Below, piece after piece: positions 9,369 through 18,488 of a stretch of 64,000 nt of DNA (positions are counted from its first letter, which is position 1; the number at the start of each line of letters is the position of its first letter). Origin of the DNA: Vibrio parahaemolyticus (GTDB lineage: Bacteria > Pseudomonadota > Gammaproteobacteria > Enterobacterales > Vibrionaceae); the NCBI RefSeq assembly GCF_900460535.1, contig NZ_UHIL01000001.1:1550001-1614000 (forward strand). Reading direction: 5' to 3'. The position numbers and the translations under genes are program-made. The notes beneath the pieces are model-generated. The model worked only from the letters and a program-made list of their open reading frames with translations. It did not search any database and was not told the origin of the DNA.

Positions 9369-9898
9369 AGCAGTTAATTCTCGGTGGTGCTCGTTCAGGA
9401 AAATCGAAACTTGCTGAACAAACCGCAAGACAGTTATCCGAAAAGCAGAACAAGTCATTACATTATGTCGCTACTGCGTTGCCATTTGATGATGAGATGC
9501 GAGAGCGGATTAAGCATCATCAAGCTCAACGTGGGGAAGGGTGGCATGAACACGAATGCCACCTTCGACTTCCTGATTTACTTGCTCATTTTGATGCTAA
9601 TGACGTTGTATTGGTTGATTGCTTAACGTTGTGGCTGAACAACTGGATTTTTGAGCTAGGTGAAACCTGCAGTAACGAGTTATTAGAACAAGAGATAGAA
9701 AAGCTCACTCAAGCGGTTGAAAATTCTCGCGCGACACTGATTTTTGTCTCTAACGAGGTGGGAATGGGCATCGTGCCGCTGGGTGCTGTGAGCCGCTATT
9801 TTGTTGATAATGCAGGGCGCATGAATCAACAACTTGCTCAAGTATGCTCTCGAGTAACGTTTGTTGCGGCAGGGCTGCCATTGGTTCTTAAAGAATAG
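9365..9898 (+). CDS. cobU: Bifunctional adenosylcobinamide kinase / adenosylcobinamide-phosphate guanylyltransferase
   Basis: Phosphorylates adenosylcobinamide and then attaches GMP to give AdoCbi-GDP, the substrate of CobS. 177 residues, close to Salmonella CobU (181). A P-loop GGARSGKS is at 7-14; the segment [12 protein letters not shown] (49-60) holds the histidine(s) used for the guanylyl intermediate; [11 protein letters not shown] (about 84-94) and [10 protein letters not shown] (about 133-142) are also conserved. It overlaps cobS by four bases and is followed by cobC after 12 bases. With cobS and cobT it lets the cell finish cobamides from salvaged cobinamide. Confidence 0.95.
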   Translation: MKQLILGGARSGKSKLAEQTARQLSEKQNKSLHYVATALPFDDEMRERIKHHQAQRGEGWHEHECHLRLPDLLAHFDANDVVLVDCLTLWLNNWIFELGETCSNELLEQEIEKLTQAVENSRATLIFVSNEVGMGIVPLGAVSRYFVDNAGRMNQQLAQVCSRVTFVAAGLPLVLKE

Positions 9899-9910
9899 GA
9901 TACGAAGGTA

Positions 9911-10525
9911 ATGAAAACGCTCAATATCTATCTTATGCGTCATGGAAAAGTAGACGCCGCGCCTGGCTTACATGGTCAGACTGATCTCAAAGTGAAAGAG
10001 GCCGAGCAGCAGCGAATCGCCATGGCTTGGAAAACCAAAGGATACGACGTAGCGGGGATAATATCGTCGCCGCTTTCTCGTTGTCACGATTTGGCGCAAA
10101 TATTAGCTGAGCAACAATTGTTGCCAATGACCACCGAAGACGATCTGCAAGAAATGGACTTTGGTGACTTCGACGGCATGCCATTTGATTTGCTTACTGA
10201 ACATTGGAAAAAACTCGATGCCTTTTGGCAATCACCCGCTCACCATTCGTTGCCTAATGCCGAGAGCTTAAGCACATTTTCTCAGCGCGTTAGTCGCGCT
10301 TGGTCTCAAATCATTAACGATATCAATGACAACTTGTTAATTGTCACGCATGGTGGCGTAATTCGAATAATTCTCGCTCATGTTTTGGGCGTGGATTGGC
10401 GCAATCCTCAATGGTATTCGACATTGGCGATAGGAAATGCCTCAGTCACTCATATAACAATTACTATTGATGACCAAATTTACGCCTCAGTTCGTTCAAT
10501 AGGCGTGCCTCTTGTAGAAGATTAA
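9911..10525 (+). CDS. cobC: Alpha-ribazole phosphatase, histidine phosphatase family
   Basis: 204-residue member of the histidine phosphatase (phosphoglycerate mutase-like) superfamily with the catalytic RHG motif in YLMRHGKVD (H11), a SSPLSRCHDLAQ second motif (about 52-63), and the C-terminal histidine in LLIVTHGGVIRIIL (about 144-157). Its place at the end of cobTSU points to CobC, which removes phosphate from alpha-ribazole phosphate or adenosylcobalamin phosphate. On sequence alone it could be another small phosphatase; the operon decides. The first codons follow the cobU stop by 12 bases with a short AAGG-type site. Confidence 0.88.
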   Translation: MKTLNIYLMRHGKVDAAPGLHGQTDLKVKEAEQQRIAMAWKTKGYDVAGIISSPLSRCHDLAQILAEQQLLPMTTEDDLQEMDFGDFDGMPFDLLTEHWKKLDAFWQSPAHHSLPNAESLSTFSQRVSRAWSQIINDINDNLLIVTHGGVIRIILAHVLGVDWRNPQWYSTLAIGNASVTHITITIDDQIYASVRSIGVPLVED

Positions 10526-10593
10526 AATCAGGCGCTGTTGGCCTTCAACGTGAAACAAATCAAGGAAGAAAAGCAGCCCTAGTCATGGAAGAA

Positions 10594-10641
10594 ATCGGCT
10601 TCCTAAATCCTATCTTGTTAGGAGGAAGAGGAAAGACCGAT
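10594..10641 (+). ncRNA. Structured 5' leader element before pepF
   Basis: Three nested helices fold on one another: ATCGG/CCGAT, CTTCC/GGAAG and TCCTA/TAGGA around a 6-base loop, with unequal internal loops. It lies 28 bases before the pepF ATG and has no T-run, so it is not a terminator of the cob operon. It may regulate pepF translation or mRNA stability; no known family was recognised. Confidence 0.3.
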
Positions 10642-10669
10642 TCGATTACATCAAAAGGAACTCTAAAAA

Positions 10670-12469
10670 ATGACCACTCCTAGTTGGGACTTATCCATCG
10701 TTTACAACGACCTTGCCGACCCTCGAATTCAAGACGATATCGCACTTGTTGAGCAATGTATTGACCTGCTGAATAAGCAATCGCAAGATTGTGAAAATGT
10801 TGAAGTGATGCAAAATGCCATTCTGACTAACGAAGCAGCAAGTCGCTTGGCGGGCACGGTCTACAACTTCGCAAATTGCTACTCATCAGTGAACGCTACT
10901 AACGCCGAAGCGAAAGCGCTTTCTGGTCGTATGATGCGTATTTTCTCTGAATTGTCTCAAGCGTTTAGTGCTTTCGAACTTACCTTAACGCATGCAGATG
11001 ATGAGTTCATTGCTCGCGTTCTCGATCACGAAAATCCAGACATCAGCGGTCAAGCTTTCTCTATTATGGAGTCGAGAAAACTGGCAGATACACGCTTGAG
11101 TATGGAAGAAGAGAAGCTTTTAGCTGCGATGAGTGTCGATGGCAAATCTGCGTGGGGCAATTTGTACGACAACTTGACGGGCTCGTTAAAGGTTACGTTA
11201 GACCATGCTGATGGCACTACTGAAGAGCTCGGTTTCTCCCAAGCTGCAAGTATCCTTTACGGTTCAGAGTTTGACCGCCAAGAAGCGGCATGGCGTGGCG
11301 TCCAAAAAGCAATGGAAACGCACCAAGAGTCTTTCGCCGCGATTTTAAATGCACTTGCAGGCTGGCGTTTAACTGAAAACAAAAAGCGCTCGACTAAGCG
11401 AGAGGTACACTTTTTAGAACCAAGTTTGTACGGTAGCCGCATTCAATCTGAAACCTTGGCTGCCATGATGAAAGTGGCGAAGGACAGTCGTGATATTGGC
11501 CAAAAAGCCGGTAAACTGATGGCGCAAGTGCACGGTTTGGATGAGATGAAGCCGTGGAACCACCTTGCTGCAATGCCTGCATTAAGTGGTGATGCTAAAG
11601 TCTACGATTTCAATGAAGCAATCGATGTGATTTGCGAAGCGTTTGAAACCGTCAACCCAGAGATGTCTGAGTTTGTGCGTTTAATGGTTCAAAACGGTTG
11701 GATTGATGCCGCGCCAAATGCCAATAAACGTTTGGGGGCGTACTGCACTAAACTACCAGCTACGCGCACACCGTTGGTATTCATGACGTGGAGTGGTAGC
11801 CGTTCTGATTTGATGACATTGGCTCACGAACTTGGTCATGCCTTCCATAACTGGGTTATTCGAGATCTGCCGCTTTGCCAAACTTACTACCCAATGACAC
11901 TTGCAGAAACCGCTTCTATTTTTGCAGAGAATATCGTACGCGATCATTTGATCTCGAAAGCAGAAAGTGTGGACGACAAACTCGAAATGCTGTGGGAAGA
12001 GTTGTCTTCTGCGCTGGCGTTAATGATCAATATTCCTGTTCGATACGAGTTTGAAAAAGCATTCTACGAACGTCGTCAGGAGGGAGAATTAACCGCTCAG
12101 GATTTCTGTAATCTGATGTCAGAAACGTGGGAAGATTGGTACGGAGACGTGATGAGTGAAGCTGACCCCTATTTTTGGGCAAGCAAGCTGCACTTCTCGA
12201 TTGCCGATGTGAGTTTCTATAACTATCCGTATCTATTCGGCTTCTTGTTCAGTAAAGGCATTTATGCGCAACGTGAAGCTAAAGGTGAAAACTTCTACAT
12301 TGATTACGTTAATTTACTGCGTGATACTGGCAACATGATGGCAGAAGAGGTGGTTGACAAACATCTATCGATGGACTTAACCAAACCAGACTTCTGGCAA
12401 CAAAGCGTGGAGCTCGTGCGCGACAAAGTCGATGAGTTTGAACTCCTACTTGCGCAGCGTAGCCAATAA
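10670..12469 (+). CDS. pepF: M3-family oligoendopeptidase (PepF-type)
   Basis: 599-residue zinc metallopeptidase that cuts short peptides in the cytosol. The thimet-type zinc motif HELGHAFHNW is at 386-395 (H386, E387, H390), and the third ligand is E413 in MTLAETASIFAEN. N-terminal helices (1-200) and the long helical C-terminal domain match the oligoendopeptidase F group rather than the OpdA/Dcp group of about 680 residues. No signal peptide. It is preceded by a 144-base leader with a marked hairpin and is probably transcribed on its own. It fits the peptide-using tone of the wider window, but no operon link is seen. Confidence 0.9.
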   Translation: MTTPSWDLSIVYNDLADPRIQDDIALVEQCIDLLNKQSQDCENVEVMQNAILTNEAASRLAGTVYNFANCYSSVNATNAEAKALSGRMMRIFSELSQAFSAFELTLTHADDEFIARVLDHENPDISGQAFSIMESRKLADTRLSMEEEKLLAAMSVDGKSAWGNLYDNLTGSLKVTLDHADGTTEELGFSQAASILYGSEFDRQEAAWRGVQKAMETHQESFAAILNALAGWRLTENKKRSTKREVHFLEPSLYGSRIQSETLAAMMKVAKDSRDIGQKAGKLMAQVHGLDEMKPWNHLAAMPALSGDAKVYDFNEAIDVICEAFETVNPEMSEFVRLMVQNGWIDAAPNANKRLGAYCTKLPATRTPLVFMTWSGSRSDLMTLAHELGHAFHNWVIRDLPLCQTYYPMTLAETASIFAENIVRDHLISKAESVDDKLEMLWEELSSALALMINIPVRYEFEKAFYERRQEGELTAQDFCNLMSETWEDWYGDVMSEADPYFWASKLHFSIADVSFYNYPYLFGFLFSKGIYAQREAKGENFYIDYVNLLRDTGNMMAEEVVDKHLSMDLTKPDFWQQSVELVRDKVDEFELLLAQRSQ

Positions 12470-12899
12470 AACGTTGAGTTCTGTTGCCCCTAGTTGATGA
12501 ATCTTGCTCGGATAGGGCTTCAGTTCGAACTATTTGGTGGTACTGGCGGTTTCTTTGGTTCGCATAGCCGCTTGCTCATAGAAGCAGTGACAAAGCAAAT
12601 GACCATGTGTTGTATAAAGAACCCGCACACCGCCGAAAAAATCGGCTCAAAAGGTTAACAGACACTCAAACTTGATCAAATCATAATGATCTTACAGAAG
12701 GCTGTGGTAAAGTTCACAGCCCTAACACTTTGTAATTGTTTAAAAAATAAACGCCTCAATGCTTGATTTGAGTGCATGGCGCAAATGGGTATCGGATTTT
12801 TGATAAATTTAGCGGTTTCTACTCATAAGTGAGATCGCAGCAACAAAAATCCTTTGTACAATTTATTAACATACCCGCCGTGCTATTAAGGAGTAACGC
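12470..12899. other. Intergenic region between pepF and astE
   Basis: Holds the astE promoter region with a strong CRP-like site at 12703-12718. A 53-codon ORF (12497-12658) lacks a ribosome binding site and is not supported. No pepF terminator is obvious. Confidence 0.45.
12703..12718. promoter_or_regulatory. CRP-binding site candidate upstream of astE
   Basis: TGTGGTAAAGTTCACA matches TGTGA-N6-TCACA at nine of ten specified bases. It lies about 180 bases before the astE start. The flanks extend it to an 8-bp dyad (GGCTGTG/CACAGCC). Confidence 0.6.
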
Positions 12900-13928
12900 A
12901 TGACGAAGTCTCTCTTTCGCCAATCGTTTTTAACTGACACGTTAGATGTTCATATTGATGTAGCGCCAGCGGAGCAGGTGCTATCAAACGGCGTACAACT
13001 CAAACTCTATCAGCGTGGTGTGCTAGAAGTCATTCCTGAAAACCCGACTCAGGAAACGAAGAACATCATCATCTCTTGTGGTATTCACGGGGATGAAACC
13101 GCACCGATGGAGCTGGTGGATTCGATCATCAAAGACATCGAATCTGGATTCCAGAAAGTCGATGCACGTTGCCTATTCATTATTGCTCACCCTGAGTCAA
13201 CTCTGGCGCATACACGATTCCTAGAAGAAAACCTCAATCGTCTATTCGATGAAAAAGAGCACGAACCAACGAAAGAACTGGCGATTGCTGATACGCTGAA
13301 ACTGTTGGTGCGAGATTTCTATCAAGATACAGAACCAAAAACGCGTTGGCACCTGGATTTGCATTGTGCTATTCGTGGTTCGAAACATTACACGTTTGCG
13401 GTAAGCCCAAAAACGCGCCACCCAGTTCGCAGCAAAGCGTTGGTAGATTTTCTCGATAGTGCGCATATTGAAGCTGTGTTGTTATCCAATTCACCATCAA
13501 GTACGTTCAGTTGGTACAGTGCAGAGAATTACAGTGCACAAGCGCTAACGATGGAGCTTGGCCGCGTCGCTAGAATTGGTGAAAACGCTCTGGACAGATT
13601 AACGGCATTTGACTTGGCTCTGCGTAATTTGATTGCAGAAGCTCAGCCAGAGCACTTATCGAAACCGTGTATTAAATATCGCGTAAGTCGCACTATCGTC
13701 CGCTTGCATGATGATTTCGATTTCATGTTTGACGACAATGTGGAGAATTTTACTTCGTTTGTTCATGGTGAAGTCTTTGGTCATGATGGCGACAAGCCTC
13801 TGATGGCTAAAAATGACAACGAAGCGATTGTCTTCCCAAATCGTCATGTCGCTATTGGTCAACGTGCTGCGCTGATGGTTTGTGAAGTAAAAACACGTTT
13901 TGAAGAGGGTGAGTTGGTTTACGATTAA
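12900..13928 (+). CDS. astE: Succinylglutamate desuccinylase
   Basis: Last enzyme of the arginine succinyltransferase pathway, splitting N-succinylglutamate to glutamate and succinate. 342 residues; M14-like zinc site with H63-xx-E66 in [14 protein letters not shown]155 in [11 protein letters not shown], and a likely catalytic glutamate E219 in [15 protein letters not shown] seven bases before the ATG confirms the start. The other ast genes are not in the window, so astE is unlinked here. A terminator follows at 13965. The CRP-like site upstream would fit catabolite control of arginine use. Confidence 0.94.
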   Translation: MTKSLFRQSFLTDTLDVHIDVAPAEQVLSNGVQLKLYQRGVLEVIPENPTQETKNIIISCGIHGDETAPMELVDSIIKDIESGFQKVDARCLFIIAHPESTLAHTRFLEENLNRLFDEKEHEPTKELAIADTLKLLVRDFYQDTEPKTRWHLDLHCAIRGSKHYTFAVSPKTRHPVRSKALVDFLDSAHIEAVLLSNSPSSTFSWYSAENYSAQALTMELGRVARIGENALDRLTAFDLALRNLIAEAQPEHLSKPCIKYRVSRTIVRLHDDFDFMFDDNVENFTSFVHGEVFGHDGDKPLMAKNDNEAIVFPNRHVAIGQRAALMVCEVKTRFEEGELVYD

Positions 13929-13964
13929 TCCAACATTACTCTTAGAAGTTAATTGCAATCTACC

Positions 13965-14000
13965 GAGGCTTAACTGTAAGGTTAAGCCTCGTTTGTTTTT
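13965..14000 (+). terminator. Rho-independent terminator after astE
   Basis: Ten-base perfect stem GAGGCTTAAC / GTTAAGCCTC, 6-base loop, then GTTTGTTTTT. It lies between the astE stop and the btuC ATG chosen here, which argues against any earlier btuC start. Confidence 0.92.
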
Positions 14001-14010
14001 ATCGGCCACT

Positions 14011-15006
14011 ATGGATTTTCAACAACTTATCTTGAACAAGGAGCGACGCTGGCAGCGTAATCTCGTGATTATGTCAGTCGTACTCGTTTTACTCTCTACT
14101 ATTCATTTGATGGTCGGGGAGGTTTTCCTTTCTCCTTTTCAATCCCTCTCTGTATTTGAGCAAAAGCTATTACTGGATTTGCGTCTGCCAAGATTGGTCG
14201 CAGCAGCAATGATAGGAGCTGCATTGGCCGTATCTGGTGCCACACTACAAGTTTTGTTGGGGAATGTGCTGGCAGAGCCGGGCGTGCTTGGCATTTCTGG
14301 GGGCGCAAGTTTGGCGATGGTTTTGGTGATGTTTGCATTGCCTGTGCTGCCAACGCCTATGATCTTTATGCTGGCGGCGATAGCTGGCTCGATGTTGTTC
14401 ACGCTGATATTGGTTGGTATTGCTCGGGCGATGCATCTCACGACAGCGCGTTTACTGTTAGTCGGTGTCGCGTTGGGTATTTTATCCAGTGCCATCGTTA
14501 CATGGGCTTTTTACTTCAGTGACGATTTAAGTCTACGCCAGCTAATGTACTGGCTTATGGGGAGCATTGGTGGCGCGAGTTGGTATCAGCACACGGTAAC
14601 ATTAGTCATGTTACCTGTTCTAGTTTGGCTATGTTGCCAAGGTAAACCACTCGATAAGTTAATGCTGGGAGAGATTCATGCCACTCAACTCGGTGTCGAT
14701 GTCCATCAGATGCGCTGGAAGTTGATTTTAGCTATCTCAGTGTTGGTTGGTTGCTCCGTCGCATTAGGTGGCATCATTAGCTTTGTTGGTTTGGTGGTTC
14801 CGCATTTGCTGCGATTAGCGTTTGGCACAGAAAACCGTTACTTGTTGCCACTGTCGGCGATATCTGGCGCAGCTTTACTTGTTTTTGCGGATATTGGTGC
14901 GCGACTATTGCTGGATTCCGCAGAACTGCCTTTAGGTGTGATGACGACTTCTATCGGTGCGCCTATTTTCATTTGGATGTTGGTGAAGAGTCATGATGCG
15001 CGTTAA
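14011..15006 (+). CDS. btuC: Vitamin B12 ABC transporter permease
   Basis: FecCD-family inner-membrane permease for cobalamin. With the ATG at 14011 it is 331 residues, like E. coli BtuC (326), and reads [19 protein letters not shown] longer frame opens at 13900 but would run through the astE terminator, so the internal ATG is preferred although its Shine-Dalgarno is poor. About ten membrane spans; family motifs [20 protein letters not shown] (about 49-68) and [10 protein letters not shown] (about 261-270, the loop contacting the ATPase) are seen. btuD overlaps its end by 14 bases. No BtuF binding protein is in the window. Confidence 0.92.
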   Translation: MDFQQLILNKERRWQRNLVIMSVVLVLLSTIHLMVGEVFLSPFQSLSVFEQKLLLDLRLPRLVAAAMIGAALAVSGATLQVLLGNVLAEPGVLGISGGASLAMVLVMFALPVLPTPMIFMLAAIAGSMLFTLILVGIARAMHLTTARLLLVGVALGILSSAIVTWAFYFSDDLSLRQLMYWLMGSIGGASWYQHTVTLVMLPVLVWLCCQGKPLDKLMLGEIHATQLGVDVHQMRWKLILAISVLVGCSVALGGIISFVGLVVPHLLRLAFGTENRYLLPLSAISGAALLVFADIGARLLLDSAELPLGVMTTSIGAPIFIWMLVKSHDAR

Positions 15007-15760
15007 GCATATAGCGGTTGGAAGTCGTTTACTGCCACTTTCATTTGAATGCAAAGATGGCGAAGTCGTCCACGTTGTCGGACCAAACGGCTCTGGTAAG
15101 AGTACGTTACTCGCAGCGATTTCTGGCACATTAACTGGCAGGGATGGAGCGAGCGGTGAAGTTCATGTGGACGACAAAAACTTGCTAACGTTATCTCTGT
15201 CGGAACAAGCTCATGTTCGCGGTTACTTATGTCAGCAATCTAGACCTGCATTTAACGTCGATGTTTTTCAATATCTTGCGTTGTCGTTGCCAAGTGGCAC
15301 TGCGATCACTGATGGTAAAGTTCGTGATGCCGTTAATATGGTGGTCGAGCTCGTCCAACTGCAAGATAAGTTGCACCGCAGTATTCAAACGCTATCAGGC
15401 GGCGAGTGGCAACGCGTACGCTTAGCGGGTGTATGCCTACAAGTGTGGAGAACGATAAATCCATACTCGCAGTTGTTGATTTTAGATGAGCCAGCCGCTC
15501 CGCTCGACATCGCTCAAGAAGGTTTGTTGTATCAGTTAATCAATGCTATCGCAGCGCAAGGTATTAGCGTGCTCGTGGCGAATCATGATTTGAATCGCAC
15601 CCTTAAACATGCCGATAAAGTGTTATTGCTCAGTAATGGTGTGTTGCATGCGTCGGGCAGGGCGGATGAGGTGCTCTCCGAGACTGGTCTCGCTGAAGTG
15701 TTCAAAACTCAGGTCAGAAAAGTGATGATAGACGAGAGACCGTATTTGATCTTCGATTAG
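14993..15760 (+). CDS. btuD: Vitamin B12 ABC transporter ATP-binding protein
   Basis: 255-residue ATPase partner of BtuC. Walker [10 protein letters not shown] (30-38), signature [13 protein letters not shown], Walker [13 protein letters not shown] and a switch histidine in [14 protein letters not shown] are all present. The gene overlaps btuC by 14 bases, as is common for the btuCD pair, and ends at a bidirectional terminator. The walker-B-adjacent AAPLD replaces the more common MNSLD, as in E. coli BtuD-type proteins. The start could be either of two adjacent ATGs. Confidence 0.93.
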   Translation: MMRVKHIAVGSRLLPLSFECKDGEVVHVVGPNGSGKSTLLAAISGTLTGRDGASGEVHVDDKNLLTLSLSEQAHVRGYLCQQSRPAFNVDVFQYLALSLPSGTAITDGKVRDAVNMVVELVQLQDKLHRSIQTLSGGEWQRVRLAGVCLQVWRTINPYSQLLILDEPAAPLDIAQEGLLYQLINAIAAQGISVLVANHDLNRTLKHADKVLLLSNGVLHASGRADEVLSETGLAEVFKTQVRKVMIDERPYLIFD

Positions 15761-15785
15761 AGCCTAGGTTTGTGCTGATAAAATA

Positions 15786-15812
15786 AAAACGACCCGTATA
15801 AGGTCGTTTTTT
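15786..15812. terminator. Bidirectional terminator between btuD and the MazG-like gene
   Basis: Nine-base stem AAAACGACC / GGTCGTTTT with T-runs on both strands; serves the convergent genes on each side. Confidence 0.88.
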
Positions 15813-15837
15813 GTTTCTTGAATACTTAACCAAGTAT

Positions 15838-16425
15838 TTATTGAGTTAGTGGTTTTAAGTCCGCTGGACGGTAGTAAACCGACTTGAGCACTTTGCCTTT
15901 ACGTACGGTTTTGCCTTCTGACACGAAGTCTTGTGCACATTTTGCGATGATGTATTCGCCTTTTTGTACAGCCATCAACTTGATACCTTGCTCTGCGTAG
16001 AAGGCTTCGGTCTCAGTATACTCTTGCTCGCTGCGGCATACTTTGCTCATGTTGCTTGAATGAACTTCGTCCCAGCAAGGAATAAAGTCGATTCCGCGGT
16101 TTACTGCAACGTTCAGTAAAAGATCAATAAGGTAGCTGATCGCTAGGTTATCTTCTACTTTGCTGTGACCAAGGTGAACTAGGCGACCCATTAGAACGTA
16201 AACGCTGTCTACAATCGCATCAGCTTGTTCAGTTTTACAATCTGCTTCTGCTAGCTCTGTTAGCTCTTCGATCGCCAAAGAGGTGTGTAGTGTGTCTGCT
16301 TGTGCATCTAGGCTTGCAGCGTCTGCGACTGGTAGGTCGAACGTACTACGGAACTCGGTGATGTCACGGTATAAGTGATCAAAAATCTCTTGGGTTAGCT
16401 TTGACAGTTGCATTCTAATGTCCAT
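15838..16425 (-). CDS. All-alpha NTP pyrophosphohydrolase (MazG-like)
   Basis: Predicted nucleoside triphosphate pyrophosphohydrolase. The segment LAIEELTELAEADCKTEQAD followed by AIVDSVYVLMG gives the EExxE...ExxD helix pair that binds magnesium in MazG/HisE/dUTPase-like all-alpha enzymes. The rest is unlike canonical MazG and carries a single such domain. The ORF can be opened by a TTG at 16473, but the first ATGs (16425 and 16413) are more likely; with the former the protein has 195 residues, and GGACATTAGA precedes the second. A housecleaning or nucleotide-pool role is likely; the substrate is unknown. It ends at the terminator shared with btuD. Confidence 0.7.
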   Translation of the reverse strand: MDIRMQLSKLTQEIFDHLYRDITEFRSTFDLPVADAASLDAQADTLHTSLAIEELTELAEADCKTEQADAIVDSVYVLMGRLVHLGHSKVEDNLAISYLIDLLLNVAVNRGIDFIPCWDEVHSSNMSKVCRSEQEYTETEAFYAEQGIKLMAVQKGEYIIAKCAQDFVSEGKTVRKGKVLKSVYYRPADLKPLTQ

Positions 16426-16526
16426 TGAATCGATTGAAGGGGCAATGATACCAAACCGCACTTTAATCCCCAAGAGATCAGAATCTAACTGATTAGAAAT
16501 CGTCTCTTGAGGTTCTAAACTGTGGC

Positions 16527-17108
16527 TTAACGAAATAGATAAGGGAAGAGCTTTTTACGTTCTTCTTCTGAAAGAGCAGAAACTCGCGCGATGTTTGTGT
16601 CGGGAATAGATTCAGGGTCAGGGTAGTGCTTCAACACCTTTTCCATACTCTCTTCTCGAATAAGATGGAAGATTGGGTATGGTGATCGATTGGTTAAGTT
16701 CTCGTCATCTTCTGGCGCTGCACCACCGAAGCAATAGTCGGGATGGAAAGTCGCCACTTGGAATATTCCTTCCCAATCCTGTTGTTTTATAAGTCCTTCA
16801 ACCCAATCGATGCAGAAGTTGTAGTCCCAGAAATCTTGCAGCATGTTAGGTACGACGACCAATGTTGTTTCCAGCTTTTCTGGTTCGGTGGTGCTGAGTT
16901 CAATAAGTTGCAGCAGAATATCCTCAAGCAGCGCTTCTTCTTGTGTTGCTTCGCTGACAAAAATCTTAATTTGTTTGTTACGCTGCGGCTTTGCAGCGAA
17001 AGGACACAAATTCAGACCAATCACGACATCATTAAGCCATTGTTCGACTTGTTGCGTGATCGCATTAATATCTGTATTCGGTGTTTCTTGTGTTGAGCTC
17101 GTTGGCAT
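16527..17108 (-). CDS. DUF1415 family protein
   Basis: 193 residues matching the DUF1415 family, a conserved gamma-proteobacterial protein of unknown role. Recognisable features are the N-terminal LNLCPFAAKPQRNKQIKIFV segment (about 33-52) and a DYNFCIDWVEGLI...VATFHPDYCFGG...NRSPYPIFHLIREESM block with conserved Cys and His residues. No signal peptide or membrane segment. It lies between the MFS transporter and the MazG-like gene with 50-100 base gaps; no operon is firmly indicated. No function is claimed. Confidence 0.85.
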   Translation of the reverse strand: MPTSSTQETPNTDINAITQQVEQWLNDVVIGLNLCPFAAKPQRNKQIKIFVSEATQEEALLEDILLQLIELSTTEPEKLETTLVVVPNMLQDFWDYNFCIDWVEGLIKQQDWEGIFQVATFHPDYCFGGAAPEDDENLTNRSPYPIFHLIREESMEKVLKHYPDPESIPDTNIARVSALSEEERKKLFPYLFR

Positions 17109-17158
17109 ACGACTTTCTTGCTTTTATGAATTTGGCGCAAGCATAGCAGAGAAGTCGA

Positions 17159-18382
17159 TTAACTTCTTCCCAAGCTTGCTACATCAGTGTTGCTGTCGGT
17201 ATCTACGCTTTCACAAATGTGTTTTAAATAGGCAATGGCAGCAAACATCACGGCATACAAAACGCTTCCGCCAAGCAGTACGGTTGACCAACCGCCATGT
17301 TGCCAACAGTAGAGCAATAAAAAACCACCTAAACTTCCGCCAACATAGTAGTGCACCAAGTACAAAGCTGTTGCGGTTGCTTTTGCTTGTGTTGCGTTTT
17401 GGCCTACCCAGCCGTAAGCCAAAGTATGGGTAAAAAACGCGCCAAAACTAATCAGCAGAAGACCGATAAGCATAGCGGCGAGGCTCTCAAAAGCCGCAAT
17501 CCACATGCCTGCCATGCTAACCACAGCGCCTATGAACATACCTAGAATAGAAGAGTAACGTTTGCTCCAATGCCCTGCGCATCGAGAAGAAAAAGTTCCT
17601 CCCAGATAACAGATGAATATCAACGATGCCAGACCGACCGGAACGTTGTGCGGCGCGCTAACCAAACGAAAGCCCATCACTGAGTAAAGATTGACGAACA
17701 ACGCAAAGTTAAGCCCGCCGATGAGCATTGCAAACCAAACCCGCTGATTTCGGAAGTGGCCAATAATGGCACGATTTTGGTGTCTTAAGCTGCTGGATGA
17801 CAGTGTGAAGTTGCGTTGTTTTGGCAACAAGTAGTGAACGCAGATTACGCCAATCAATGTTACAACCATCATGACTTCGATGGCGACATCGACACTAAAG
17901 TTATCCGCTAACAAACCGCCGCTAATACGTCCTGCGATACCACCTAATGAGTTTGCTGCAATGTAAGTACCAATGGCCATTGAAAATGCGTGCTTATCAA
18001 GTTCTTCTGCCATGTATGCGACGGCAACAGCGGCAAATGCGGCTAAAGCGATTCCGATTAGTGCTCGGCATGCCACCAAAAATATAAATGAGTCTCCGAG
18101 TAGCATCAACGCAGAAATGGCAGGAATAGAGAACAAGCCAACCATCATCACTGGCTTACGACCGATGGATTCGGACAAGACCGCCATTGGCACCAAACTG
18201 AATGAAAGCGCTAACGTTGAGGCGGCAAACAACCAGTTAACCTGCGTTTCTGAAATGGAAAACAGCGTTGCGAAGGTCGGCAGCATAGGTTGTAAAAGGT
18301 ATAGGTTAGAAAAAACCAAAAAAGAGCCAAGCGCCAGAGATAGCGTAATGCGTTTGTATTCCGGAGTACCAAAGCTGACCAT
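17159..18382 (-). CDS. MFS transporter, drug/sugar efflux type (YnfM-like)
   Basis: 407-residue major facilitator with twelve predicted spans. The N-terminal half has the loop 2-3 motif VLSESIGRKPVMMVGL (about 67-82) and LIGIALAAFAAVAVAYMAEE (about 113-132); such proteins resemble E. coli YnfM and AraJ-type exporters. The substrate is unknown. It is divergent from a LysR gene 106 bases away, a classical regulator-target arrangement. AGGA precedes the ATG at 18382-18380. Confidence 0.85.
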   Translation of the reverse strand: MVSFGTPEYKRITLSLALGSFLVFSNLYLLQPMLPTFATLFSISETQVNWLFAASTLALSFSLVPMAVLSESIGRKPVMMVGLFSIPAISALMLLGDSFIFLVACRALIGIALAAFAAVAVAYMAEELDKHAFSMAIGTYIAANSLGGIAGRISGGLLADNFSVDVAIEVMMVVTLIGVICVHYLLPKQRNFTLSSSSLRHQNRAIIGHFRNQRVWFAMLIGGLNFALFVNLYSVMGFRLVSAPHNVPVGLASLIFICYLGGTFSSRCAGHWSKRYSSILGMFIGAVVSMAGMWIAAFESLAAMLIGLLLISFGAFFTHTLAYGWVGQNATQAKATATALYLVHYYVGGSLGGFLLLYCWQHGGWSTVLLGGSVLYAVMFAAIAYLKHICESVDTDSNTDVASLGRS

Positions 18383-18446
18383 GTTTCCTGCCTGATAGGA
18401 GCAATAAAGGAGATTGTGATCAATCTATCAGTTGGATATGGATTAA

Positions 18447-18482
18447 AAAAATATATTAAAAATATGGATACGATATATTTTT
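18447..18482. promoter_or_regulatory. Inverted repeat between MFS and LysR genes
   Basis: AAAAATATAT and ATATATTTTT, ten bases each, face each other across 16 bases directly before the LysR ATG. It may be the operator of the divergent pair, but A/T runs make chance symmetry easy. Confidence 0.3.
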
Positions 18483-18488
18483 GATCTT

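Noticed and set aside
12497..12658. 53-codon plus-strand ORF between pepF and astE
   Set aside because: No ribosome binding site, no recognisable protein pattern, and it runs through intergenic sequence; probably chance.
12850..12875. TTTGTACAATTT upstream of astE as a copy of the hydroxyproline operator
   Set aside because: The half-sites touch without the two-base centre, so it does not fit the motif.
13900..14010. N-terminal extension of btuC
   Set aside because: It would run through the astE terminator and overlap astE; the ATG at 14011 gives the family length.
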